Notes under the pieces: generated by a model
The model's database searches: none
What the model was told of the DNA's origin: nothing
Seen by the model: only the letters and a program-made list of their open reading frames with translations
In this document: positions 1 through 7,198 of the stretch, one piece after another
Numbering within the stretch: the first letter of the stretch is position 1
Layout of the letters: the number at the start of each line of letters is the position of its first letter
DNA from: Candidatus Brocadia sp.
GTDB taxonomy: Bacteria > Planctomycetota > Brocadiia > Brocadiales > Brocadiaceae
DNA: 17,529 nt
Assembly (NCBI GenBank): GCA_030837935.1
Contig: JAUQXU010000441.1
Span: forward strand, 1-17,529
Direction: 5' to 3'
Translations under genes and position numbers: made by a program

Positions 1-20
1 TGGCAAGGCGCGCCTTGCCA
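1..20. repeat. Perfect 20-bp palindrome at the window edge
   Basis: The first 20 bases read identically on both strands (TGGCAAGGCG followed by its reverse complement). The run is GC-rich and is immediately followed by very AT-rich sequence. It could be the edge of a repeat family, a hairpin downstream of a gene outside the window, or the end of a mobile element. It may extend beyond the window start, which cannot be seen. Confidence 0.7.
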
Positions 21-21
21 C

Positions 22-64
22 TACAAAAAATATTTTTGCTGAAAATGTCAAAATATTTTTTGTA
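22..64. repeat. AT-rich inverted repeat upstream of the M50 protease gene
   Basis: TACAAAAAATATTTTTG at 22-38 is mirrored by CAAAATATTTTTTGTA at 49-64. The arms are 16-17 bp and differ by one base in length, around a 10-nt loop. Together with the adjacent palindrome it could form an intergenic hairpin, either a terminator of an upstream gene or part of a repeat. Its orientation and function cannot be decided from this window. Confidence 0.55.
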
Positions 65-194
65 AGGTACTAAATATGCAATTCCTTTTTTGACTGAATG
101 AGCCGGGTTACATTGTTTTCACCATGAATAGAGCAGGCTAAAAAGTGCCAATTTATTATAAAACCGAAAATATACGAGAAAAAGGAGAAATAAA

Positions 195-1307
195 ATGAAC
201 AAGACATTAGTTCCGGGTGCATGGAAGGTTGCAACGCTAATGGGGATACCCATACGGGTGCATTTCTCGTGGTTTATTGTCTTTGGTTTGATAACATGGT
301 CTTTGTCTACTCACTATTTTCCGAAGGCCGCACCAGATCTTCCGGTAGCCGCTTACTGGATTAAAGGCACATTGGTGTCTTTGCTGCTTTTTGCTTCCGT
401 CGCGTTCCATGAGCTTTCCCATTCGTATATCGCTAAAAAATACCATATTTCTATTAACAGTATTACCCTGTTCATTTTTGGGGGCGTTGCACAAATGAAA
501 GGAGAACCGCCGCATCCAAAAGCGGAGTTCAGGATTGCAATCGCAGGTCCCATTTCGAGTTTTCTCTTATCGGCTTTCTTTTTCCTGATAGCTATAAATA
601 CAAGTGGCGGGCCAAAGGCGGTTTTTTCTTACCTTGCGCAGATCAATTTTATACTCGGCGCTTTTAACCTCATACCAGGCTTTCCGATGGATGGCGGAAG
701 GATACTCAGGGCAGCGCTATGGAGCAGGACAAAAGATTTTTTTTATGCTACCCAAATGGCATCTAACTTTGGGCAAAAGATCGCCCTGTTTTTCCTCCTT
801 TTTGGTCTGTTTTTGATTTTTACAGGTTCTCCCGGGGGATTATGGTTCTCGCTTATAGGATGGTTCCTCTACATGGCAGCCCAGACAAGCCAACAACAGG
901 CAACCCTTCAGGAGGCGCTCTCAAATATCAAGGTCAAAAACGTCATGGCAAGGGATATTGTAACCGTCAGTTCCTCAATTCCCATCGATGAGGCGGTAGA
1001 TAAGTATTTTCTCAGATATGGATACGGCGGATTCCCTGTCATGGATGACGGAAAATTTCTGGGCATTATAACTCTCAGGGAGATCAAGAACGTTCCCCGG
1101 GAAGATTGGAGTAAGGTAAAGATATCAGATGTTTTAGTCCCCCATAACAAAAAATGGGAGATGACCCCGGATTCTAATGTCATGGGAGCCCTTGAATTAA
1201 TGATAAAAGAGGACAAAGGCAGGATTATCGTCATGGAAAATGATAAGATAATCGGTTTAATTACAAGAAACGGCATCGCGCGATATTTACAGATTATGGG
1301 CAAATAA
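195..1307 (+). CDS. M50 site-2 protease family membrane metalloprotease with C-terminal CBS pair
   Basis: This is an intramembrane zinc metalloprotease of the S2P/M50 family, 370 residues long. The zinc-binding HELSH motif is at residues 72-76. The third ligand motif, normally NPxDG, appears as PGFPMDGGR with Asp166. Several hydrophobic segments surround these motifs (roughly 22-36, 58-75, 88-100, 113-134, 145-162, 196-228). A tandem CBS pair follows at about 245-366, beginning with VKNVMARDIVTV. This architecture is the well-known CBS-tailed subgroup (SpoIVFB/sll0862-like), in which adenine nucleotides are thought to influence activity. Such proteases usually cleave membrane-bound regulators, but no substrate is evident here. 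The ATG at 195 is preceded by a good AGGAGA Shine-Dalgarno at 183-188. The next gene begins 19 nt downstream, so the two are probably co-transcribed. Family assignment is firm; the physiological target is unknown. Confidence 0.93.
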   Translation: MNKTLVPGAWKVATLMGIPIRVHFSWFIVFGLITWSLSTHYFPKAAPDLPVAAYWIKGTLVSLLLFASVAFHELSHSYIAKKYHISINSITLFIFGGVAQMKGEPPHPKAEFRIAIAGPISSFLLSAFFFLIAINTSGGPKAVFSYLAQINFILGAFNLIPGFPMDGGRILRAALWSRTKDFFYATQMASNFGQKIALFFLLFGLFLIFTGSPGGLWFSLIGWFLYMAAQTSQQQATLQEALSNIKVKNVMARDIVTVSSSIPIDEAVDKYFLRYGYGGFPVMDDGKFLGIITLREIKNVPREDWSKVKISDVLVPHNKKWEMTPDSNVMGALELMIKEDKGRIIVMENDKIIGLITRNGIARYLQIMGK

Positions 1308-1326
1308 TTTTGCAAGGAAAGCAGAG

Positions 1327-2349
1327 ATGTTTTTGAAGTCCAGAATGCTCAATAAAAAGATTACTTTTGTGATGGTGCAATATCTGAGTATTTGTTTCTT
1401 GTGGACAGGTCTGTGCTTTCATTTGTATGCAGATACTGCAGGAACACCGGCCCCTCTTTCTGAAAAGGGAAAGATCGGCAAAGGAAAGCTTGACGAAGCA
1501 GGCATAACAGTAAAAGCCGAAGATATTGAACAGGCGATGATAAGTGAAGAGGAAGTAAAAGCACATGTTAGCAAAGCCATCGAAGAAAAAAAGTCCTTTA
1601 TCGTAAGTTTAGAACAAGATGCAAAGGCAATGGGTATTTATCGTGATAGACTCCAACAAGAGAAAAAGGATTACCAGAGCGGAGATGCAAATCCAAAATT
1701 TTTAGAATTACTGAATAGAGAAATTGAAGTAGTGAAAGAAAAGATAGACATAGATAACGAACAGATAGAGACATATGAGGACCGGATTGCCGTACTTCAT
1801 GATCAATCAAAGGTTTATTCGGAACAGGTTGTGCTATTAAAGTCAATATTAACGGTGGAGGCTTCAATTTCAATGACACCTTATGATACAGTTCCTATGA
1901 TTCGGAAAGAGATTGACATTGCAGAGAGTTGCATTGTTGAAATACAGGACGGCATCAAAGAAAAGGCGTCGGTAGTTTCCTTTTTCACGAATAGGTTGAA
2001 GGAGATTAGAGATAAAGCGTTTGTTGATGAACAGAATCTTGCTAAGAATTTGAAATCAGTAAAAGAAGGTATCGAGGACAGCGAACTTACGAAAAAATTG
2101 CAGGAACAAATTGATAGGATTTTGCTGTGGAAAAAGGCAGTAAATGAACAGTGGATTACGATATTTAAGACGAGATTAGAAACGTCCAAAATTCGCTATG
2201 ACGTTGCGTTGCAGGCGTGGAAAAATGCAGAAATCAATGCCGCATTTTTAGCCGAAAAGGTAAGACGTCTAGAAGAAGGGCAAAAGGAGGAGGAATTAAA
2301 AAAGAAACAGGCCGAATTGGAAGCTACAAAAAAGCCGAAAAGTAAATAA
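1327..2349 (+). CDS. Exported coiled-coil protein of unknown function
   Basis: I do not recognise a named family. The N-terminus has basic residues followed by a hydrophobic stretch (about residues 12-34) ending in LYADTAG, consistent with a signal peptide cleaved after Ala35. A signal anchor is also possible. The remainder (about 60-335) is highly charged, rich in Lys and Glu, and looks alpha-helical with long heptad-like stretches, so an elongated periplasmic coiled coil is likely. The C-terminus is strongly basic (KKPKSK). The start at 1327 has AAGGAAAG just upstream; a second Met at residue 7 is an alternative. It lies 19 nt after the CBS-tailed protease gene, which suggests shared transcription, but there is no direct evidence that it is a substrate or partner. 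A same-frame open stretch lies downstream of the stop and may be a decayed C-terminus. Confidence 0.75.
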   Translation: MFLKSRMLNKKITFVMVQYLSICFLWTGLCFHLYADTAGTPAPLSEKGKIGKGKLDEAGITVKAEDIEQAMISEEEVKAHVSKAIEEKKSFIVSLEQDAKAMGIYRDRLQQEKKDYQSGDANPKFLELLNREIEVVKEKIDIDNEQIETYEDRIAVLHDQSKVYSEQVVLLKSILTVEASISMTPYDTVPMIRKEIDIAESCIVEIQDGIKEKASVVSFFTNRLKEIRDKAFVDEQNLAKNLKSVKEGIEDSELTKKLQEQIDRILLWKKAVNEQWITIFKTRLETSKIRYDVALQAWKNAEINAAFLAEKVRRLEEGQKEEELKKKQAELEATKKPKSK

Positions 2350-2361
2350 AACAGCTTTTGA

Positions 2362-2439
2362 ATGAACGGGACAGAGGCTGAAAAGGTTTTACAGGAGACG
2401 GCCAGAAAAACTGTGGAAGTTACACAAAAACAGATATAA
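2362..2439 (+). other. 25-codon open stretch in frame with the preceding coiled-coil gene
   Basis: Four codons after the TAA of the coiled-coil gene, and following a TGA, the same reading frame reopens with ATG for 25 codons (MNGTEAEKVL then QETARKTVEV and TQKQI) before TAA. The composition is hydrophilic and helical, like the upstream protein. It could be a remnant of a longer C-terminus lost through stop mutations, or chance. No clear ribosome binding site precedes it, so it is not claimed as a gene. Confidence 0.3.
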
Positions 2440-2521
2440 CAACTTTGGGCAGTGAGTGTGTCATATATGGTACAATAAAAGTTTTTGCGGTTTGTTTGGA
2501 TCAGGTATAGATAAATCAAGT

Positions 2522-3502
2522 ATGCTTTTTCGTAAAAAAACAAATAAAAACAAATTTCAATTCAGGTTTAGCACTGAAATGCTTGCAGTTTCAGTAGACG
2601 ACACGGCACAGACCGCACTTGAATTAATTCGCAGCAGTAACCTTGCCGGAAATATTTTTTACTGTTACGTTACTGATAAAGAAGGAAAACTGGCAGGTGT
2701 TGTACCTCTAAGAAAACTTATAACTGCTCATAAAGAAACAAAAATTTCTGACATTATGCTGCGCAACCCGATCCGGTTAACCGCAGATTCTTCCGCAGAT
2801 ACTGCATTGGAATTTTTTTTGTTTTATAAGTTCATTGCCTTTCCTGTTGTTGATGAACACGGAAAACTTGTTGGTATTGCAAGGGCGAATGATTTTATAG
2901 AAGACACAATGGCCATTGAAGAGAAAACAGAACATGAACGCGACGATCTTCTCAAAATGATTGGTATTCAATTGGAGGAATTTAGAAAACCCACGACCCT
3001 CAAAAGTACCTTATTGCGGTTTCCCTATCTCCTTTTTAACATTTCAAGCGGACTTATATGTGCCCTTATTACAAGGCTGTTCGACAGAACAATAGATGAA
3101 TTTATTTTCGTAGCCTTCTTTATCACGATCATATTGGGCCTTGCCGAAAGTATTGGGACACAGGCCGTCGCGGTCACCCTTTCTCAGATTGAAAAGACCA
3201 TTAAATTGAAAAGATTGGTTCTTTATGAAGTACTGGTTGGGGCAAAAATAGGTTTATTATGTGGCGGAGTGCTCTATGCAGTATCCTTTTTTTGGATTGG
3301 TAATCAAAGCTTCTCCATAACCTTGTCTCTAACGATTTTATTGACCCTTATTACCGCCTCTTTCCTTGGATGCAGCCTGCCGATTCTCTTTAAAAAGATC
3401 GGTATTAATTCGGCACACGCCTCGTGTCCCCTGGTATTGGCAATTGCCGATATTGTGTCATTAACTTCGTATTTTTCCCTTGGAACGTATATGATTAAAT
3501 AG
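2522..3502 (+). CDS. MgtE-like divalent cation channel lacking the N domain, with CBS pair
   Basis: From the ATG at 2522 the product is about 326 residues. A tandem CBS pair comes first (about 18-130), with segments such as GNIFYCYVTDKEGKLAGVV and FIAFPVVDEHGKLVGIARA. Five predicted membrane helices of the MgtE/SLC41 type follow from about residue 165. The stretch LGLAESIGTQAVAV matches the family's conserved GxxGxQ region, and the last helix keeps an acidic residue (AIADIVSL) at the position of the pore Asp. In characterised MgtE proteins the CBS domains bind Mg2+ or ATP and gate the channel. The superhelical N domain of normal MgtE (about 450 residues) is absent. An in-frame GTG at 2456 would add 22 residues, but these look non-coding (CHIWYNKSFCGLF). 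Neither start has a convincing Shine-Dalgarno. The substrate is probably Mg2+, though other divalent ions are possible. Confidence 0.85.
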   Translation: MLFRKKTNKNKFQFRFSTEMLAVSVDDTAQTALELIRSSNLAGNIFYCYVTDKEGKLAGVVPLRKLITAHKETKISDIMLRNPIRLTADSSADTALEFFLFYKFIAFPVVDEHGKLVGIARANDFIEDTMAIEEKTEHERDDLLKMIGIQLEEFRKPTTLKSTLLRFPYLLFNISSGLICALITRLFDRTIDEFIFVAFFITIILGLAESIGTQAVAVTLSQIEKTIKLKRLVLYEVLVGAKIGLLCGGVLYAVSFFWIGNQSFSITLSLTILLTLITASFLGCSLPILFKKIGINSAHASCPLVLAIADIVSLTSYFSLGTYMIK

Positions 3503-3505
3503 ATT

Positions 3506-3530
3506 TGGTTCAGGCTACAAACCTGAACCA
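3506..3530. terminator. Perfect 9-bp hairpin downstream of the MgtE-like gene
   Basis: TGGTTCAGG at 3506-3514 pairs perfectly with CCTGAACCA at 3522-3530 around a 7-nt loop, starting 3 nt after the MgtE-like stop codon. No T-tract follows, so a classical intrinsic terminator is not supported. It could attenuate transcription, stabilise the mRNA 3' end, or be a small intergenic repeat. A 12-bp palindrome (TACCTGCAGGTA, 3556-3567) lies a little further downstream. Confidence 0.4.
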
Positions 3531-3581
3531 GCATGGAGGCATACAGGAGTAAATATACCTGCAGGTAAAAAAACGGAAAAG

Positions 3582-4130
3582 ATGTCTATGCTTAAAAAGA
3601 TTAAACAGATTCTCAATTTGAAAAAATTAGGCTTGAAGCTTTCGCATCTTATTCCTCGTCAACATCATCTCCGCGGTACAATATTGCACCGTGTTATAGG
3701 TGACCGGCTTTTTGATCATCGCTTATGGAAACCAACGAATAAGAGTGTATCGTCAGGCTTTGCAATAGGTGTTTTTATTGCGCTTACGCCAACTATTGGG
3801 GTTCAAATACCGTTAATAATTCTGACTACCCTCTTTATGCGTGTTAATCTCCCCGCTGCGATAGCGGCAAGCTGGATAACAAATCCTCTGACAGCGCCTG
3901 TTATCTATCCCTTACAATATCGGTTAGGACTATGGTTAAGTGGCACTCCTACTATAAATGAACTGGCAGGATACACAGGTATGCTTAGGATTTTTTTTAG
4001 ACACGCAAAACCCCTCTGGGTGGGTAGTCTTCTTTCGGCAACTTTTTGCGCTATAGTTGTGTATACGGTAGTTCTTGTCATGTGGGAAATAATTGATACA
4101 TTTAGAAAAAAGGAACCCAATCACCCCTGA
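3582..4130 (+). CDS. DUF2062 domain membrane protein
   Basis: The protein has 182 residues. After a basic amphipathic N-terminus, residues 55-118 carry the recognisable DUF2062 signature SSGFAIGVFIALTPTIG, then RVNLPAAIAASWITNPLT and a YPLQYRLG ending. Three to four hydrophobic helices are visible (about 56-86, 90-112, 145-170), so it is an integral inner-membrane protein. The biochemical role of this family is not established. Two ATGs lie close together (3582 and 3588). The GGA at 3575-3577 is better spaced for the second, so the true start may be two codons in. It sits between an MgtE-like channel and a CBS protein, but nothing in the sequence shows a functional link. Confidence 0.85.
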   Translation: MSMLKKIKQILNLKKLGLKLSHLIPRQHHLRGTILHRVIGDRLFDHRLWKPTNKSVSSGFAIGVFIALTPTIGVQIPLIILTTLFMRVNLPAAIAASWITNPLTAPVIYPLQYRLGLWLSGTPTINELAGYTGMLRIFFRHAKPLWVGSLLSATFCAIVVYTVVLVMWEIIDTFRKKEPNHP

Positions 4131-4252
4131 TTTCTTATTAAAACGTTTACGCATTACCAATTACCAATTATAATAAAGTCCAATCGTCAAATTGAATAAC
4201 ATTGGTAAGTAATAACTTGCTTTTAAGATTTTTATAAAAGGAATGCAAAACT
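4131..4252. other. AT-rich intergenic region with short repeats before the CBS protein
   Basis: This 122-nt gap holds overlapping copies of TTACCAAT (4154-4161 and 4161-4168) and the reverse complement ATTGGTAA at 4201-4208. That pattern could be an operator or a weak stem. I cannot identify a convincing promoter. An AAGGA Shine-Dalgarno lies about 9 nt before the next ATG at 4253. Confidence 0.3.
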
Positions 4253-4702
4253 ATGAAAGTAAAGGACATCATGGACACATCTCCTGATCTTATCCGCACC
4301 TCAGATACCTTTGGACATCTCGTAAAGATACTGGACAGGGTTAAATATCATGTTCTGTACGTAGTAGATGGCGAGGATAAACTGGCGGGCGTCTTAACAG
4401 AAGCTGACATTATAAAAGTTTTAATACCGAAATACCTAACTATTGATGAATCTCTTATCTCTGTAATGGATAAAAATTATTTTGAGAAAAAATGCAGAGA
4501 ATCTAAAGATTTAACCGCCACTGAAATTATGACAAAACAACCTATAACAGTATATGAAGATGATACGGTGATTAAAGCGGCTGCACTTATATTTGTTAAC
4601 AGAATACATTCTCTTCCTGTGGTAAGAGACAGTAACGTTGTTGGGATCGTGCCACGCCAAATCCTGCTAAAACATATTACGAAAGTCCTTGCAGAAAACT
4701 AA
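4253..4702 (+). CDS. Stand-alone tandem CBS domain protein
   Basis: This is a 149-residue soluble protein made almost entirely of two CBS motifs. The first spans about residues 3-60 (VKDIMDTSPDLIRTSD, then HVLYVVDGEDKLAGVLTEAD). The second spans about 88-147 (ATEIMTKQPITVYEDDTV, then HSLPVVRDSNVVGIVPRQ). Paired CBS motifs form a Bateman module that usually binds AMP, ATP or related nucleotides. As a stand-alone protein it probably regulates a partner, and the neighbouring transporter and the MgtE-like channel are candidates, though this is inferred only from proximity. The start is supported by an AAGGA Shine-Dalgarno. There are no membrane segments or catalytic domains. Confidence 0.9.
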   Translation: MKVKDIMDTSPDLIRTSDTFGHLVKILDRVKYHVLYVVDGEDKLAGVLTEADIIKVLIPKYLTIDESLISVMDKNYFEKKCRESKDLTATEIMTKQPITVYEDDTVIKAAALIFVNRIHSLPVVRDSNVVGIVPRQILLKHITKVLAEN

Positions 4703-4714
4703 ATTGGTTTATTT

Positions 4715-4749
4715 GGCTCCTCTCGGGATAACGTCACACGAGCGAAGCC
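4715..4749 (+). promoter_or_regulatory. Possible structured leader before the ArsB/NhaD-like transporter
   Basis: GGCT (4715-4718) can pair with AGCC (4746-4749), and CTCG (4722-4725) with CGAG (4739-4742). This gives a hairpin with a symmetric 3x3 internal loop in the 105-nt untranslated stretch before the transporter gene. I cannot match it to a known riboswitch class by eye. The start codon at 4808 has its own AAGGAA Shine-Dalgarno near 4795-4800. Confidence 0.25.
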
Positions 4750-4807
4750 TGATTAAGACCGAAGAATTTAAACACGAACATAAATCAAATTTTAAGGAAC
4801 CGAATTC

Positions 4808-6139
4808 ATGGTATTTTGGATTGCCACTATCATCTTTCTTGGATCTTATGGTTTAATTGTTTCTGAAAAACTCGACAAAACAAAGGTTGCACTCATTGGC
4901 GCGGGTTTGATGATGATACTGAAAATCGTAAGTCAGCACGAGGCCTTTTATGAAGAAAAATATGCCGTTGATTATAACGTTATTTTCCTTCTCATCGGCA
5001 TGATGATTATCGTTAATATCCTCAGTAAAACAGGCCTATTTCAATTCCTTGCGATAAAGGCAGCAAAACTGGCCAAAGGAAAACCATTCCTGATTCTCAT
5101 CTTCTTTGCCTGTATCACGGCCGTCCTCTCTGCCTTGCTCGACAATGTGACTACGGTATTGCTTCTTGTTCCTGTTACACTATTTATTGCCGATGAACTG
5201 GAGTTGGACCCCTTCCCATTTCTGATATCGGAAGTCATGGCTTCTAATATCGGTGGCACCGCAACACTCATTGGTGACCCGCCAAATATCATGATTGCCA
5301 GTAAGATACAACTTACCTTTATGGATTTTATCTATCACACGGCGCCGGCAGTCCTTTTTATTTTCTCATTCTTTCTCTTGACAATAAAATTTCTCTTTGG
5401 AAAGAAACTTTTTGTCAGGGAAGAAATAAGACAAAAGATACTGGCCATGGATGAATATACCTTGATTAAAAACTATAGTTTATTAAAAAAATCACTTGGT
5501 GTATTGGGGATGGTCGTCCTGGGGTTTGTCACCCATGGCACACTCCACTATGAACCTGCGACGATTGCCATTTTAGGTGCCGCAATCCTTCTCATTATTT
5601 CAAAAGAAGACCCGCATCATGTGTTGAGGGAATTGGAATGGCCGACCCTTTTCTTTTTTATTGGACTGTTTATTATCGTAGGTGGGGTCGTTAAGGTAGG
5701 CTTGATCTCGAAACTCTCGGAAGGCATGATCTCACTGACAAATCCAAGTTCAGAAAGTATGTTTGTTATGGCAATTACGACCTTGTGGTTTTCTGCCATT
5801 AGTTCGGCAATTGTTGATAACATCCCATTCGTAGCGAGTATGATCCCCCTTGTTACCAATACAGCACATGCTGTATTGCCGGCTGGAACGGACTTTAAAT
5901 CGGTCGTCCAACATTCAACCCTTATGCCGGTGTGGTGGTCATTAGCACTAGGGGCTTGCCTTGGAGGAAATGGTTCACCTGTTGGGGCATCTGCTAACGT
6001 TATCACCATAGGCCTTGCGGAGAAGGCTGGATATCCTATATCGTTCAAAAAGTTTATTATCTATGCAATACCCATTACCATTGAAACGATCATCATATCT
6101 ACTGTTTACATCTGGTTGAGATATTATATCATGCTTTAG
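4808..6139 (+). CDS. ArsB/NhaD (SLC13-type, ion transporter superfamily) permease
   Basis: This 443-residue polytopic membrane protein has about 11-12 hydrophobic helices. It shows the two inverted-repeat signatures of the ion transporter superfamily. In the first half, SALLDNVTTVLLLVPVT (about 108-124) is followed by SNIGGTATLIGDPPNIMI (146-163). In the second half, SSAIVDNIPFVASMIPLV is followed by GNGSPVGASANVITIGLA. These are characteristic of the ArsB/NhaD/P-protein group, which includes Na+/H+ antiporters, arsenite permeases and organic anion carriers. The sequence does not tell these apart. No ars regulator or arsenate reductase is nearby, and ion-related neighbours make a Na+/H+ antiporter or anion transporter more plausible than arsenite export. 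The ATG at 4808 follows a good Shine-Dalgarno. The family is firm; the substrate is not. Confidence 0.88.
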   Translation: MVFWIATIIFLGSYGLIVSEKLDKTKVALIGAGLMMILKIVSQHEAFYEEKYAVDYNVIFLLIGMMIIVNILSKTGLFQFLAIKAAKLAKGKPFLILIFFACITAVLSALLDNVTTVLLLVPVTLFIADELELDPFPFLISEVMASNIGGTATLIGDPPNIMIASKIQLTFMDFIYHTAPAVLFIFSFFLLTIKFLFGKKLFVREEIRQKILAMDEYTLIKNYSLLKKSLGVLGMVVLGFVTHGTLHYEPATIAILGAAILLIISKEDPHHVLRELEWPTLFFFIGLFIIVGGVVKVGLISKLSEGMISLTNPSSESMFVMAITTLWFSAISSAIVDNIPFVASMIPLVTNTAHAVLPAGTDFKSVVQHSTLMPVWWSLALGACLGGNGSPVGASANVITIGLAEKAGYPISFKKFIIYAIPITIETIIISTVYIWLRYYIML

Positions 6140-6291
6140 AATGTCGAAATACTTGTACTCAATTTTTACTCGACAAAATTTGAAAAATGCTTTAATCTAT
6201 CCGTGAGATACTGATTGTTCTCCCTGCATGGTGTTTCTCAGAAGGAACTAAATAAGCGTTTTCAAATGTCCGCTTTTCAATTCAATATATT
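6140..6291. other. Intergenic region with weak hairpins and a start-overlapping mini-ORF
   Basis: The 152-nt gap has a loose inverted repeat TGTCGA (6142-6147)/TCGACA (6170-6175), possibly the 3' end of the transporter mRNA. A second short stem, AAGCG (6254-6258)/CGCTT (6271-6275), precedes the next gene. A nine-codon ORF (MSAFQFNIL, from 6266) ends in TGA overlapping the following ATG as ATGA. The downstream start has no visible Shine-Dalgarno, so translational coupling is conceivable but unproven. Confidence 0.3.
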
Positions 6292-7170
6292 ATGACAGAA
6301 AAAAACAACCCAACAGACAAAAACAATAAACTTACAGAACCGGCAAAGATGCCAGATCGTCATAAACCGCTGAATACATGGAAGCACATGGTTGCACATG
6401 TGTGCATATGGTTCCTGGTCATAGTTCTTGTTATGGTTTATTTTACCTCAACCGGATCACCACAAGCCGGCCTTTTAGAGGTTGGAGTATCCGTACTGAT
6501 CTTTGTCGTTTTGTTTCATCTCGTTATGAAATTTTTCCCTCTTGTTTCTAAGATTATTACGTCGGTAATCGTAATCGGTTTTGGGATTGCATTAATCATC
6601 ATGAACTATCATTATTTAAAAGTTGTTAAAACAGATGCTTCGCTGAAGCAATTACTCGTGGGAGACCTGCTCGTTCATAAGATTTTAAAGACCATCAAAA
6701 AAGAGCCGATTGCTTTAGTAACAAAAGAAGAAACTCCTCAGGCAGTTTCTGAACCAGCATATGAAAAACCATCACCAGTGGTGTCTCTTGATCAACTGAA
6801 AACAACGACCGCAGAGCCCGCCACGTCTGATGTGAACTTGGAAGTATTGCATGTTGCACCTCTGGCGCCCGCGATTAAAACAGGAACAGCGCTTATAACC
6901 GGAAAATATAAACCGGAGTCGAATGTGGGTATTATAACTGAGGACGTTTCTCGTTTGCCATTTACAACAAAAGAACGTGAGCCCATACTCCACCAAGTTA
7001 CAGAAAGAAAAGATCTTATGTCTTCGTTTATTCCGGGAGTTATTCGGGAAACATCAATTACTACGTTAAAAGACCATAAGATTCAACCTCTTGTATCAGA
7101 GATGGCGGAATCAATTACTATGAAAAGATTGTGCGAACCGTTAAAAGAAGGCCGTATGCCGGTTAATTAA
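6292..7170 (+). CDS. Membrane protein of unknown function with three N-terminal helices
   Basis: I do not recognise this 292-residue protein. The first 30 residues are hydrophilic and Asn/Lys-rich. Three closely spaced hydrophobic helices follow (about 32-52, 60-80 and 84-106). The remaining 185 residues are hydrophilic, rich in Thr, Pro, Glu and Lys, with low-complexity character and no cysteine or obvious catalytic motif, so this tail is likely disordered or extended. No Shine-Dalgarno is visible before the ATG at 6292; the ATGA overlap with an upstream mini-ORF may matter. It is followed 28 nt later by the TPR gene, so the two probably form one transcription unit, perhaps with the TPR protein as partner. 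No function is proposed. Confidence 0.7.
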   Translation: MTEKNNPTDKNNKLTEPAKMPDRHKPLNTWKHMVAHVCIWFLVIVLVMVYFTSTGSPQAGLLEVGVSVLIFVVLFHLVMKFFPLVSKIITSVIVIGFGIALIIMNYHYLKVVKTDASLKQLLVGDLLVHKILKTIKKEPIALVTKEETPQAVSEPAYEKPSPVVSLDQLKTTTAEPATSDVNLEVLHVAPLAPAIKTGTALITGKYKPESNVGIITEDVSRLPFTTKEREPILHQVTERKDLMSSFIPGVIRETSITTLKDHKIQPLVSEMAESITMKRLCEPLKEGRMPVN

Positions 7171-7198
7171 CTTGATAGTATTTAAGAGGAGCCATGTT

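Noticed and set aside
604..816. Overlapping open frames inside the M50 protease, TPR and hydrogenase genes
   Set aside because: They lie in other frames of well-supported genes and show no family motifs or ribosome binding sites.
4808..6139. Arsenite efflux pump (arsB)
   Set aside because: The family includes Na+/H+ and anion carriers, and no arsR, arsC or arsA lies nearby, so the specific name is not supported.
7172..7198. TTG start for the TPR protein
   Set aside because: It would place the clear AAGAGGAG Shine-Dalgarno inside the coding region; the ATG at 7199 is correctly spaced.
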